Assembly (NCBI RefSeq): GCF_035704785.1 | Contig: NZ_DASSWP010000030.1 | Location: 23,156 to 87,155 of the forward strand | Reading direction: 5' to 3' | Length of the DNA stretch: 64,000 nt | Source: Gracilimonas sp035704785 | GTDB taxonomy: Bacteria > Bacteroidota > Rhodothermia > Balneolales > Balneolaceae | Shown here: piece by piece, positions 45,090 to 54,051 of the stretch | Numbering within the stretch: the first letter of the stretch is position 1 | How the letters are laid out: every line of letters begins with the position of its first letter | Program-made: the position numbers and the translations under genes | The notes under the pieces: model-generated | The model's input: only the letters and a program-made list of their open reading frames with translations | Database searches by the model: none | What the model was told of the DNA's origin: nothing

Positions 45090-45867
45090 TTACATTTTGA
45101 CGATAAAAGATTTTTTGACCGAACATGGGTTCCCTGAACAGATCAATGCTGCCGTCATTCTGGGTTCAGGTTTAGGCAGCTTTGGCAATGAAATAGAAAA
45201 TTCAGATTCCATTCCCTACAAAGATATTCCCTCCTTTCCTCAATCTACCGTGGAAGGACATTCGGGCTCTCTCATTTTTGGGGAGGTTGAAGATAAAACG
45301 GTATTGGCATTTTCAGGCCGGTTTCATCATTATGAGGGACATGCCTTTTCAAAGACCGTGCTTCCTGTACAGCTTGCTAAAGCTTTTGAGGTAAATAAAC
45401 TCATCATTTCTAACGCGGCCGGTGGCATCAATCTGCGTTACCGTGTGGGGGATCTTATGATCATCGACAGCATTATAAAGCAGTTCTTTTTGGTTTCGGA
45501 ACCGGCACTGCACACCTGGGACTCCAATTTTGAGGAATATGCCCGGGAAGTAAAACAGATCGCACGGGATCTCGGTATTGAAACTCAGATGGGAAGCTAT
45601 CTTTTTTCCAAAGGACCCAATTATGAATCCAAGGCTGAAATTCGTGCCTTCCGCAAAATGGGCGGAGATGCCGTTGGAATGAGCACGGCTCCCGAACTTA
45701 CCGAAGCAGCAAAACTCGGGGTTAAAACTGCGGCTATTTCCCTCATAACCAATGCAGCAGCAGGCGTGATCAATCAAAAATTAGATCATGCTGAGGTTAA
45801 GGAAGCCGCCGATCAGAAAAAGGATGTTTTTGCGAAGTTGGTTAAGGGATTGATAAAAGAATTTTAA
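45076..45867 (+). CDS. Purine nucleoside phosphorylase
   Basis: Trimeric-type PNP of 263 aa, splitting purine nucleosides to base and (deoxy)ribose-1-phosphate. It has VILGSGLGSFGNEI (phosphate loop), STVEGHSGSLIFG, FSGRFHHYEGH, ISNAAGGINLRYRVGDLMII, GPNYESKAEIRAFRKMGGDA and VGMSTAPE, then ITNAAAGVINQKL (purine-site Asn). The length fits PNP-I enzymes. The start inside the MBL gene (14-bp overlap) is used because no later Met precedes the conserved N-terminal region. Confidence 0.93.
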   Translation: MSLPDYILTIKDFLTEHGFPEQINAAVILGSGLGSFGNEIENSDSIPYKDIPSFPQSTVEGHSGSLIFGEVEDKTVLAFSGRFHHYEGHAFSKTVLPVQLAKAFEVNKLIISNAAGGINLRYRVGDLMIIDSIIKQFFLVSEPALHTWDSNFEEYAREVKQIARDLGIETQMGSYLFSKGPNYESKAEIRAFRKMGGDAVGMSTAPELTEAAKLGVKTAAISLITNAAAGVINQKLDHAEVKEAADQKKDVFAKLVKGLIKEF

Positions 45868-45905
45868 ATGTCTGAATGTTGAATTCCTTTAATTCCCCAC
45901 TACCA

Positions 45906-47456
45906 CTAAAGCGGTAAATTATCATGCTTTTTCTTCGGAACGGTATCTACCTTGTTCTGAGCTACTTCAAGCTGTTTTATAAGTTTTTGACGGGTTTCGG
46001 ATGGTAAAATCACATCATCTATAAAACCACGCCCTGCTGCAAGATATGGATGAGCAAAGTTTTCGCTATACTCATCTTCCAGCTCTTTTTGCTTGGCTTC
46101 GGGATCATCTGCTTTTGCAATCTCTTTACGGAAGATAATCTCCACCGCTCCTTTTGTGCCCATTACCGCGATTTCGGCGGTTGGCCAGGCTACGTTATAG
46201 TCCGCCCGGATATGCTTGGAGTTCATTACATCGTAAGCGCCTCCATAGGCCTTACGGGTAATAACAGTCATCTTAGGCACGGTAGCCTCGCAGAACGCAT
46301 ACAGTAGCTTCGCACCGTGTTTAATGATACCATTCCACTCCTGATCAGTACCGGGAAGAAATCCGGGTACATCTTCAAATACCACCAATGGAATATTGAA
46401 GGCATCACAAAAACGAACAAATCGTGCGCCCTTAAGGGAAGCGTCAATATCAAGTACGCCTGCCAGCGAAAGTGGTTGATTAGCCACAACTCCTACACTG
46501 CGCCCGCCTAAACGTGCAAATCCAACCACGATATTGTCTGCGTAGTTTTCATGCACTTCATAAAAAGAATCTTTATCCATGATCCCGGCAATCACATCAT
46601 GAATATCATACGGTTTGTTGGGATTGAGCGGAACCAGATCTTCCAGTGCTTTTGCTTTAGCTGAATCCGGTTCTTTGGACTCGATCATCGGCACTTTTTC
46701 CTCGCAGTTCTGAGGAACATACTTCATCAATTCTCTGATATCATTCAAACAAACCGCATCATTTGCACTGGAAAAATGAGATACGCCCGATTTAGTACTG
46801 TGGGTTGATGCTCCACCCAGTTCTTCTGAAGTCACTTCTTCGTGTGTTACGGTTTTTACAACATTCGGTCCGGTAACAAACATGTAGCTGGTATTTTCAA
46901 CCATAAAAATAAAATCGGTAAGTGCAGGGCTGTAAACCGCGCCACCTGCACAAGGTCCCATTACTGCAGATATCTGTGGCACAACACCGGAAGCCATACT
47001 GTTTCTCCAGAATACTTCAGCATATCCCCCTAATGAAGAAACCCCTTCCTGAATTCGAGCTCCGCCGGAATCATTCAGTCCTATAATGGGAACGCCATTT
47101 TTAAGGGCCAGATCCATGATCTTGCAAATCTTCTCAGCATGAGTTTCAGATAAAGATCCCCCAAAAACAGTGAAATCCTGACTGAATACATAAACCGGCC
47201 GGCCGTGGATATTCCCATATCCTGTTACCACTCCGTCTCCCAGAAACTGTTTCTCCTCTAAACCAAATGCCGTGCTTCTGTGAGTCACAAACTTGTCAAT
47301 TTCCTCGAAAGAGCCTTTATCCAATAGCAGATCGATACGCTCCCGGGCCGTTAACTTGCCTTTTTCATGTTGTTTTTCAATTCGGGATTTTCCTCCGCCT
47401 TTTCTTGCGTCTTCTCTTAATTTTTGAAGTCTTTCTACTTTTGGATTGGTTGGCAT
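45906..47456 (-). CDS. Acyl-CoA carboxylase carboxyltransferase subunit (PccB-like)
   Basis: Carboxyltransferase of 516 aa of the propionyl/acetyl-CoA carboxylase beta family. It shows KGKLTARERIDLLLDKGSFEE, FSQDFTVFGGSLSETHAEKI, the N-terminal crotonase motif GLNDSGGARIQEGVSSLGGY, GPCAGGAVYSPALTDF, and the C-terminal biotin-carboxyl motif FEDVPGFLPGTDQEW plus KAYGGAYDVMNSK. It transfers carboxyl from biotin to an acyl-CoA, most often propionyl-CoA. No biotin carboxylase or biotin carrier gene is next to it. Confidence 0.93.
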   Translation of the reverse strand: MPTNPKVERLQKLREDARKGGGKSRIEKQHEKGKLTARERIDLLLDKGSFEEIDKFVTHRSTAFGLEEKQFLGDGVVTGYGNIHGRPVYVFSQDFTVFGGSLSETHAEKICKIMDLALKNGVPIIGLNDSGGARIQEGVSSLGGYAEVFWRNSMASGVVPQISAVMGPCAGGAVYSPALTDFIFMVENTSYMFVTGPNVVKTVTHEEVTSEELGGASTHSTKSGVSHFSSANDAVCLNDIRELMKYVPQNCEEKVPMIESKEPDSAKAKALEDLVPLNPNKPYDIHDVIAGIMDKDSFYEVHENYADNIVVGFARLGGRSVGVVANQPLSLAGVLDIDASLKGARFVRFCDAFNIPLVVFEDVPGFLPGTDQEWNGIIKHGAKLLYAFCEATVPKMTVITRKAYGGAYDVMNSKHIRADYNVAWPTAEIAVMGTKGAVEIIFRKEIAKADDPEAKQKELEDEYSENFAHPYLAAGRGFIDDVILPSETRQKLIKQLEVAQNKVDTVPKKKHDNLPL

Positions 47457-47469
47457 AAATAACTATTGG

Positions 47470-49122
47470 TTAGGTTTTATATTCATCAAAATAGGATTGC
47501 AGCTTGTCTGTAAAATCAACAACTGCTTCCGAAAGCATATCTACTTTATTGGCTGAAAAAACATCTTTTTCAAGATAATCGGATGCATCGTCCCAGCTAT
47601 CTGATTCCTGAATTTTCTTAAGAGAGCTTTCGTATTCCTTTTTTTTCCCTTTAAAAATTTCTTTTATAAATACTTTTTCTTGTCCTATCAGGAAATCTTT
47701 AAGCTCAGGTACTTCATCTTCAACCTCAGCATCTTCTTCATCAACTAAAGTATCCTCATCTATTAACGTATCCGCATCCGAAGCTTTACTTTTGCCCATC
47801 ATCACTTCCATTTGATCCGGACGCAGAAATTTTTGCCACATCGGCTCAGGTTCACCTGCCCCTTCTTCATTAAGGTCATCATCAGCTTCTTCCATCAGAG
47901 AATTCAATTCATCTACTTCTTCCGGGTCTTCTTCTTTAGGTGTTTCTTTTTTCAGCTCTGCTGACTTTTTCTTATCAGCCTTATCTTCTTTTTTGCTTTC
48001 TTTCTTCCCCTGCTCTTCTTCTTTTTCTTCCTTTGTCAAGTTCTTGAAAGAACTTGCAGCCTGATCGAGCACGGTTACTAAATTCTTGCGAAATTTCTTT
48101 ATCTCATCCGTCTGTTCCCCATCTTTAAGAGATTTGGAGATCTCGTCAGCATCCGGCACTTCCTCAAACTCTTCAAAAATGGTCTTGTCTTTTTGCTCCG
48201 TTTTAAAAAGTTCATTGAATGACTCTTCATCCGTCATTTGAGGATCATTGGCGTTGTAATCTCCAAAAAAACTGTCTAAAAGCCTTTGTTCTTTTTCGTC
48301 GATCTGCTCCACTTCTTCCTCATCAGGATCATCAAATCGATTCTTTTGGGCAATGAGTTCTTCACGAAACTGATCCCTGAATTTTTCCTGCAGCTTCACA
48401 TCTAAAAGATCAGGGTATGAGAGAATCTCAATAAAGCGCTCTTTTGTTATTTCCTCCTCCAACTCATTAAATGCTTTGGCCGTTAAATAAAGTCCCTTGT
48501 CTTCAAAGAAAAGCTGAATTAATTTCGCATCGATTTGCCCGCCAAACAGCTTAAATAACAACTCGAGTATTTGTGCCCAGTCTTTTGCAGTATAAGAGGC
48601 AACCAGATTTGCATCCAGGTTATGGATCAATAGCTTACATCTCTTTTTCTCTAAAGTCTTCAGCTTCCGCTTTTGCATATACAGCGGGATAGCCCGGCCA
48701 AAATGCTTATAGATAGTCAGCTTTTCGGTACGATTGAGAAGTTCTTCGTAACCGAGCTCTTCTTCCCCTTTATAAATATATTCAGCCATATGCTGCCGGG
48801 GTTCCAGATAAACTTTTATGATATCGGTTACGACCTGGCCCGCAATTTCATAAAATTTTTCCTTTGGGATCCGGGAGTTTGCAAATAAAGCATGCTGAAA
48901 GTCTTTCCATGCATCTTGTACCAGAGGCTGATCAATGTTTGCCCATTCCGTATCCTCGAGCACAAATTCTTTCTTCAGCTTCTCATTTACTTCTATTCTG
49001 ATCCTTTCCACTATAAACGATGGGAACCCCGCTGAAAGAAAGTCTTTTAGCATGTAATAGGGCTTGTCAGATTTAACAGCTCCTATTAGCTTATCAATAA
49101 TATTTTCTACTGATCGGTACAT
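47470..49122 (-). CDS. Highly charged protein of unknown function
   Basis: Start chosen at 49122 (MYRSVENI); the longer frame adds 17 residues without a ribosome site. About 550 aa. The ordered N-terminal part (1-260) is helical with basic patches (LYMQKRKLKTLEKKRCKL). The middle (about 340-410) is very rich in Lys and Glu with consecutive charged runs, and the Asp/Glu-rich region after it (about 420-490) looks disordered. No enzyme motif, signal or membrane helix is seen, so it is a likely cytosolic scaffold or coiled-coil protein. It lies 14 bp upstream of the carboxyltransferase gene. Confidence 0.72.
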   Translation of the reverse strand: MYRSVENIIDKLIGAVKSDKPYYMLKDFLSAGFPSFIVERIRIEVNEKLKKEFVLEDTEWANIDQPLVQDAWKDFQHALFANSRIPKEKFYEIAGQVVTDIIKVYLEPRQHMAEYIYKGEEELGYEELLNRTEKLTIYKHFGRAIPLYMQKRKLKTLEKKRCKLLIHNLDANLVASYTAKDWAQILELLFKLFGGQIDAKLIQLFFEDKGLYLTAKAFNELEEEITKERFIEILSYPDLLDVKLQEKFRDQFREELIAQKNRFDDPDEEEVEQIDEKEQRLLDSFFGDYNANDPQMTDEESFNELFKTEQKDKTIFEEFEEVPDADEISKSLKDGEQTDEIKKFRKNLVTVLDQAASSFKNLTKEEKEEEQGKKESKKEDKADKKKSAELKKETPKEEDPEEVDELNSLMEEADDDLNEEGAGEPEPMWQKFLRPDQMEVMMGKSKASDADTLIDEDTLVDEEDAEVEDEVPELKDFLIGQEKVFIKEIFKGKKKEYESSLKKIQESDSWDDASDYLEKDVFSANKVDMLSEAVVDFTDKLQSYFDEYKT

Positions 49123-49261
49123 ATCCCAATTTATAAATTTATTGAAAATAAAGCCTGTCGAGTCGCAATACAATTAAGGATTTAGTAATTCTTTTATTGT
49201 TTTCAAACTTAACGAATTGATTTCGAATTCTTATTAATCCTAAACTTGCTACCTTAAGGGC

Positions 49262-49873
49262 ATGATTTCAGTACAAGTTAACAATCTTACAAAAAAATAT
49301 AATCAGCATACTATTTTTTCAGAGCTTAATTTTGAGCATGAAAAAGGGGTTCTGGGAATTTCCGGTGAGAATGGAAGCGGGAAGTCTACCTTGATGAAAT
49401 GCCTTGTTTATCTCTTGCGACCCAATGCCGGTTCCATCAGTTGGAAAAATGGGCCAAAATTGATGGGCCAAAAGCAGGTAAAAGCTAAGGTCGGATACCT
49501 TGCCCCCTACATCAATTTATATTCTGAACTTTCTGTACTAGAGAATTTACGCTTCCTTATTGAGGCCGGGGGGATAAAAGCTGATGAAGATCAGTTATCA
49601 GGATTACTCGGAAAAATGGAGATCATCCATCTTAAAGACCAGCTGTTTGGTAAACTTTCAACGGGACAGCAGCAACGAGCTAAACTTGCAGCTGCCTTAG
49701 TGCGAGATCCGCAGATCCTATTGCTGGATGAACCCGGTTCTAATCTGGATAAAAAAGGGCACGAGCTGGTAACTCGCATCGTTCGGGAAGCATCTGAAGC
49801 CGAAAAACTTGTTTTCATTGCCTCTAACGATCCCGCCGAAATTGCACTTTGTGACGAGGTTGTAGAGCTTTGA
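49262..49873 (+). CDS. Short ABC-transporter ATP-binding protein, CcmA-like
   Basis: ABC ATPase of 203 aa. Walker A is GENGSGKSTLMKC (about 36-48), the signature is LSTGQQQRAKLAAALVRDP, and Walker B is ILLLDEPGSNLDK. The short length and compact N-terminus resemble haem exporter ATPase CcmA. No permease gene (ccmB) is beside it; the next gene is an aminopeptidase. The partner must be elsewhere, so the assignment to cytochrome c maturation is only possible, although this organism clearly makes c-type cytochromes. Confidence 0.85.
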   Translation: MISVQVNNLTKKYNQHTIFSELNFEHEKGVLGISGENGSGKSTLMKCLVYLLRPNAGSISWKNGPKLMGQKQVKAKVGYLAPYINLYSELSVLENLRFLIEAGGIKADEDQLSGLLGKMEIIHLKDQLFGKLSTGQQQRAKLAAALVRDPQILLLDEPGSNLDKKGHELVTRIVREASEAEKLVFIASNDPAEIALCDEVVEL

Positions 49874-49991
49874 CTATGTTTGATATTTCAAAAGAATCAG
49901 CCCCATTTTATCACTTCATAACTAACTTCTATTTCCTTTAACTTCCATCAGGGAAACTTCTAATCCAAAACTTTTAATTTCCACTTTCCAC

Positions 49992-51092
49992 ATGATTTCA
50001 GAACACGATCAAAAACTGGCCAAGCTTATTCTTGAACACAGCACCGAAGTTCAAAAAGGACAAAATGTAATGGTGCAGCTTATCGGGCTAAACGGCATCG
50101 ACCTTTTGCAGGCATTGGTTGCCCAGATCAGAGCTAAAGATGCTCATCCATTCATAAAAATTGAAGATGCTGAAACGCAACGAATATTGATCGAAAACGG
50201 GAATGAGGGATTTTGGAAAAATCAGGCTGAGGTTGATCAGCTCCCGCTTATGAAGCAGATGGATGCTTTTATCGGGATTCGTGCTTCGCAGAATATCTAC
50301 GAGAATTCACAAGCAAGCAAAGAAGCGAACAAAGCCTACTCCGAGCATTTCCTTCATCCTGTTCACTTTGATGAGCGCGTCAACAACACCAATTGGTGCA
50401 TCATGCGCTACCCTTCCGCCGCCTTTGCCATGAACGCGAAAATGCCGACTTCAGCTTTTGCTGAATTTTATTACAAAGCCTGTCTGGTAGATTACGGTCA
50501 GCTCGAAGAGGCCATGAAGCCGCTCGAAAAAAGATTGCGTGCCACTGATGAGATCCATTTGAAAGGCGAAGGAACCGATATTAAATTTTCGGTAAAAGGA
50601 CAGAATTGGGTGCCTTGCTTCGGGAAACGGAATATCCCGGATGGCGAGCTGTTCACATCTCCTGTACTTGATTCCGTAAATGGGGTCATTACCTATGCTC
50701 CCTCTGTATATCAGGGCAAGCCTTTTGAATTTGTGAAACTCGAAGTAAAAGACGGCGTTGTAGTGGATTTCGATTCCTCTAACAATGAAGCCCTTAAAGA
50801 CATTCTTGACACTGATGAAGGCGCCAGCCGATTCGGTGAATTCAGCTTTGGGCTAAATCCGGTGATCGAAAGTCCGATGTATGACATCCTGTTTGATGAA
50901 AAGATCTACGGCTCTAACCATCTTACCCTCGGTAAAGATTACGAAATTGCACCTAACGGAAACTCCAGTAACATCCACTGGGATCTCGTTTGTATCGGTG
51001 CCAATGTGTATCTGGATGGGGAATTGGTTCGTGAAGGCCGGAAATTCGTAGTCGATGATCTGAAAGGACTCAATCCGGAAGAGCTGCTTTAG
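49992..51092 (+). CDS. M29-family aminopeptidase
   Basis: Aminopeptidase T/M29 metalloprotein of 366 aa. It shows LKGEGTDIKFSVKGQNWVPC, NIPDGELFTSPVLDSVNGVI (metal-binding Glu), the RFGEFSFGLNP motif with catalytic residues, HLTLGKDYEIAPNGNSSNIH, and a late DLVCIGANVYLDGELV. It removes N-terminal residues from peptides in the cytosol. The length matches the family (about 360-410). Coding starts after a 118-bp gap from the ABC ATPase. Confidence 0.9.
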   Translation: MISEHDQKLAKLILEHSTEVQKGQNVMVQLIGLNGIDLLQALVAQIRAKDAHPFIKIEDAETQRILIENGNEGFWKNQAEVDQLPLMKQMDAFIGIRASQNIYENSQASKEANKAYSEHFLHPVHFDERVNNTNWCIMRYPSAAFAMNAKMPTSAFAEFYYKACLVDYGQLEEAMKPLEKRLRATDEIHLKGEGTDIKFSVKGQNWVPCFGKRNIPDGELFTSPVLDSVNGVITYAPSVYQGKPFEFVKLEVKDGVVVDFDSSNNEALKDILDTDEGASRFGEFSFGLNPVIESPMYDILFDEKIYGSNHLTLGKDYEIAPNGNSSNIHWDLVCIGANVYLDGELVREGRKFVVDDLKGLNPEELL

Positions 51093-51216
51093 GGCATCAC
51101 ATTTTACAGGACTATATCCTCTGCTATTGCACTGCAACGGAATCACATAAGACTATTTTAATACATCCCTTTCTTACAGGTTTGTATCTTATGCTAAGAA
51201 TAAATGCGGGAGCAAA

Positions 51217-51642
51217 ATGCGAAATTTAATATGGATCTTTGGGGTAACTCTCGGGCTCGCCTCCCTGATCCTTAAAGGTATCGAACTTTACTACTCTGTC
51301 AGTATTATACCGACTGAATTATATATTGGCATCGTAGCGGTTCTTTTTATAGGATCTGCTATTTGGATAGTGAATAGATTCACTTCAATGTCACCTAAAG
51401 AACCAGGAAGAAAACCATTCAAGAGAAATGAACATGTTTTTCAAGCTTTGGATGTCACTGCACAGGAGCTTAAAGTGCTGAAGCAGCTAGCAAAAGGTCG
51501 TTCAAATCAAGAAATAGCTGATGAATTGGCTATCTCAACCAATAAAGTAAAAAACACGCTATCCCGAGTATATAAAAAGCTGGAAGTAGATCGCCGGAGT
51601 ATGGCTGTTAAGAAAGCAAAATCCCTTAAGCTCATTTCTTAG
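51217..51642 (+). CDS. Membrane-anchored LuxR-type HTH protein
   Basis: Protein of 141 aa with two N-terminal membrane helices (about 4-24 and 34-55) and a C-terminal LuxR/GerE HTH (about 83-138: VTAQELKVLKQLAKGRSNQE, IADELAISTNKVKNTLSRVY). No receiver or sensor domain is present. GGGAGC sits about 6 bp before the ATG. A DNA-binding domain tied to a membrane would limit its DNA access to sites near the membrane; the signal is unknown. It lies between the aminopeptidase and VOC genes with its own upstream gap of 124 bp. Confidence 0.82.
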   Translation: MRNLIWIFGVTLGLASLILKGIELYYSVSIIPTELYIGIVAVLFIGSAIWIVNRFTSMSPKEPGRKPFKRNEHVFQALDVTAQELKVLKQLAKGRSNQEIADELAISTNKVKNTLSRVYKKLEVDRRSMAVKKAKSLKLIS

Positions 51643-51750
51643 TTTATCACACGTTCAAGCTTTTGCACCTTTCGTTTTTCTTGTTCGTGATTTATTTCCG
51701 ATTTATCCCGTATTTATAAGCCATCTAATTCTTACTACAATTAAGGTAAC

Positions 51751-52173
51751 ATGAAAAAGCGAGTAACAGGACTAGGCGGAATTTTCTTTAAAAGTGAAGA
51801 TCCAAAGGCATCAAAGGAATGGTATAAGAAACATCTCGGGATAGATAATGGCCAATATGGCGGAACCTTTGAATGGCGGCATGCTGAAGACCCCAACAAA
51901 AAAGGATTTACCGCCTGGAGTGTGTTTGATCATAAAACCGAATACACCGATCCAAGTACCAAAGACTTTATGATCAATTATAGGGTTGAAAACCTGGAAG
52001 AACTACTCAAAACACTGAGAAAAGAAGGGGTAGAAGTGGTCGGTGAGATGGAGGTATTCGAATACGGTAAGTTCGGCTGGATCATGGACCCTAATGGAAT
52101 CAAGATCGAACTTTGGGAGCCCAATGATGAGGAATATGATAAGATAAAAGGTGAGACGAATTTGAGTAGTTGA
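51751..52173 (+). CDS. VOC/glyoxalase-fold protein
   Basis: Single VOC-domain protein of 140 aa, related to glyoxalase I and dioxygenases. It has the two beta-alpha-beta-beta-beta modules: GLGGIFFKSEDPKASKEWY (start) and FMINYRVENLEELLKTLRKE, ending with YGKFGWIMDPNGIKIELWEP, where metal-ligand Glu is expected. The substrate is unknown; the sequence is typical of the widespread uncharacterised VOC group. It converges with the DUF6483-like gene at its end. Confidence 0.87.
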   Translation: MKKRVTGLGGIFFKSEDPKASKEWYKKHLGIDNGQYGGTFEWRHAEDPNKKGFTAWSVFDHKTEYTDPSTKDFMINYRVENLEELLKTLRKEGVEVVGEMEVFEYGKFGWIMDPNGIKIELWEPNDEEYDKIKGETNLSS

Positions 52174-52191
52174 ACCGGCATAGGCTACGTT

Positions 52192-52617
52192 TCAACCCAA
52201 CAGCTTTTTGATCTCTTGAATCTTGTGATTTCGATCTATGGAGTAGACATTACCTTGCTCTTCGATATGAGTGTAAATATCCAGGGAACGCTGTAACAGT
52301 TCTGTAATTTTTCCTGACCACTTTTGATCCTCTTCCAAAGTATTTGCGATCGAATAAAACAAATCGGCCATCTGCTCCAGGTTTTCCTTATTCATCCCTT
52401 CTTTTTGCTCCAGCGTTTGGATCATTTCTTTTGAATTCATTTCTAAAAGAGATCCTAAATCCAATTCCAGCTGTTCATTTAGCGCATTATTGGTGATCTC
52501 AAATACTTGTTGTGCCTGCCCGGTTTCCTTAAGACCAACCACAGCAGCGATCACCTTAGCCAATACCTGGGAAAGCTGATGGATTTGCCGCATGATATAA
52601 TCATTACTGTTGAGCAT
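52192..52617 (-). CDS. DUF6483-like helical protein
   Basis: All-helical protein of 141 aa, starting MLNSNDYIMRQIHQLSQVLA. It resembles the DUF6483 family, small cytosolic proteins of unknown role with an N-terminal DYIMRxI motif. There is no signal or membrane helix. It lies 57 bp downstream of hemL on the same strand, perhaps the last gene of the haem cluster transcript. Confidence 0.68.
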   Translation of the reverse strand: MLNSNDYIMRQIHQLSQVLAKVIAAVVGLKETGQAQQVFEITNNALNEQLELDLGSLLEMNSKEMIQTLEQKEGMNKENLEQMADLFYSIANTLEEDQKWSGKITELLQRSLDIYTHIEEQGNVYSIDRNHKIQEIKKLLG

Positions 52618-52674
52618 GAGAACTATTTTTTAATATGTCACTGTGAGAAATCGATCATTCGAATTTTGGGTCTA

Positions 52675-53982
52675 TTAATCATTCTTGATATCCCCGATCG
52701 TCTCCTCAAAAGCCGTCAAGGTATTACTGATATCATCAGAGGAAAGTGCATTGCTTAGGAAAAAAGCTTCAAAGGGTGACGGAGGTAAATGCACGCCTCG
52801 CTTCAGCATGCCATGGAAGATCTTCCCGAATAGCTCTTTATCTGTGCGATTGGCATCATCAAACGTCTCTACCGGACCTTCACAATAAAACACTCCTACC
52901 ATAGAACCTACCCGATTTATAGCATGGGTAATGTCATGATCGCTGAGGATTTTCCCAATCCCATTGGCCAATACGGATGCTTTTTTCTCCAATTCTCCGT
53001 ACACCTGTGGATTTTCCTTCAGTTTCTTGAGCAACGTAAACCCCGCCGCCATCGCCAGCGGATTTCCGGAAAGCGTTCCCGCCTGATATACCGGACCGGT
53101 TGGCGCTACATAATCCATGATCTCTCCTTTACCACCATAAGCTCCAACAGGCAATCCTGCCCCTATGATCTTGCCGTAAGTTACCATATCCGCCGTTACG
53201 CCATAAACTTTTTGGGCGCCCTGGAAATCTACGCGGAAGCCGGTCATCACCTCATCAAAAATGAGAACGATATCGTGCTCATCACACAGATCGCGAAGTC
53301 CCTGCAAAAAACCTTCTTTGGGAGGGATGCATCCCATATTCCCGGCAATGGGTTCCAGGATGATCGCTGACATATCATCTTTGTTGGCTTCCACTAATTT
53401 CTTCACAGAATCGAGATTGTTGTACTCAGCATTCAGGGTGTCTTTAGCTGTTCCCTCGGTTACACCAGGACTGCTTGGCTCTCCCATCGTCAACGCCCCA
53501 CTTCCCGCTTCTATCAGAAACGAATCCCCATGCCCGTGATAATTTCCTTTGAACTTGATGATCTTGTTCTTGCCGGTATATCCGCGAGCTACACGAATGG
53601 CACTCATGGTGGCTTCGGTTCCGGAATTTACCATACGGACTTTATCCACTCCGGGAACTGAGCTTGTAATGAGTTCCGCCATATCTACTTCAAGTCGAGT
53701 TGGGGCTCCGAATGAGGTGGAATTCACTGCCGTTTCCTGCACAGCTTTTACCACGTCGGGCTCGGCATGACCTAACAGCATCGGGCCCCACGAACTGATG
53801 TAGTCGATGTACTTATTTCCATCTTCATCCCACAAATAAGCACCCTTGGCTTTAGTGATAAAGATCGGCGTTCCCCCCACACTGTTGAACGCCCGAACCG
53901 GAGAATTCACTCCGCCCGGAATGACTTTTGATGCTCGTTCGAAAAGGTCTTTGCTGTTTTGGTAACTCATATCTCTGTTCAT
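52675..53982 (-). CDS. hemL: Glutamate-1-semialdehyde 2,1-aminomutase
   Basis: PLP-dependent aminomutase making 5-aminolevulinate (C5 pathway). It contains VIPGGVNSPVRAFNSVGGTP, WDEDGNKYIDYISSWGPMLLG, VRMVNSGTEATMSAIRVARG, the PLP-Asp region LIFDEVMTGFRV and the Schiff-base Lys in VTYGKIIGAGLPVGAYGG. The start is the ATG read from 53982; the upstream TTG two codons earlier and the downstream ATG at 53970 are alternatives. It is the distal known gene of the hem cluster, 70 bp after hemB. Confidence 0.94.
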   Translation of the reverse strand: MNRDMSYQNSKDLFERASKVIPGGVNSPVRAFNSVGGTPIFITKAKGAYLWDEDGNKYIDYISSWGPMLLGHAEPDVVKAVQETAVNSTSFGAPTRLEVDMAELITSSVPGVDKVRMVNSGTEATMSAIRVARGYTGKNKIIKFKGNYHGHGDSFLIEAGSGALTMGEPSSPGVTEGTAKDTLNAEYNNLDSVKKLVEANKDDMSAIILEPIAGNMGCIPPKEGFLQGLRDLCDEHDIVLIFDEVMTGFRVDFQGAQKVYGVTADMVTYGKIIGAGLPVGAYGGKGEIMDYVAPTGPVYQAGTLSGNPLAMAAGFTLLKKLKENPQVYGELEKKASVLANGIGKILSDHDITHAINRVGSMVGVFYCEGPVETFDDANRTDKELFGKIFHGMLKRGVHLPPSPFEAFFLSNALSSDDISNTLTAFEETIGDIKND

Positions 53983-54051
53983 TTCCAATCAAATTCAATT
54001 TTTAATACAGGGCGAATGTTCCGATTTATCGGAACCCCTACGATATTCAAA

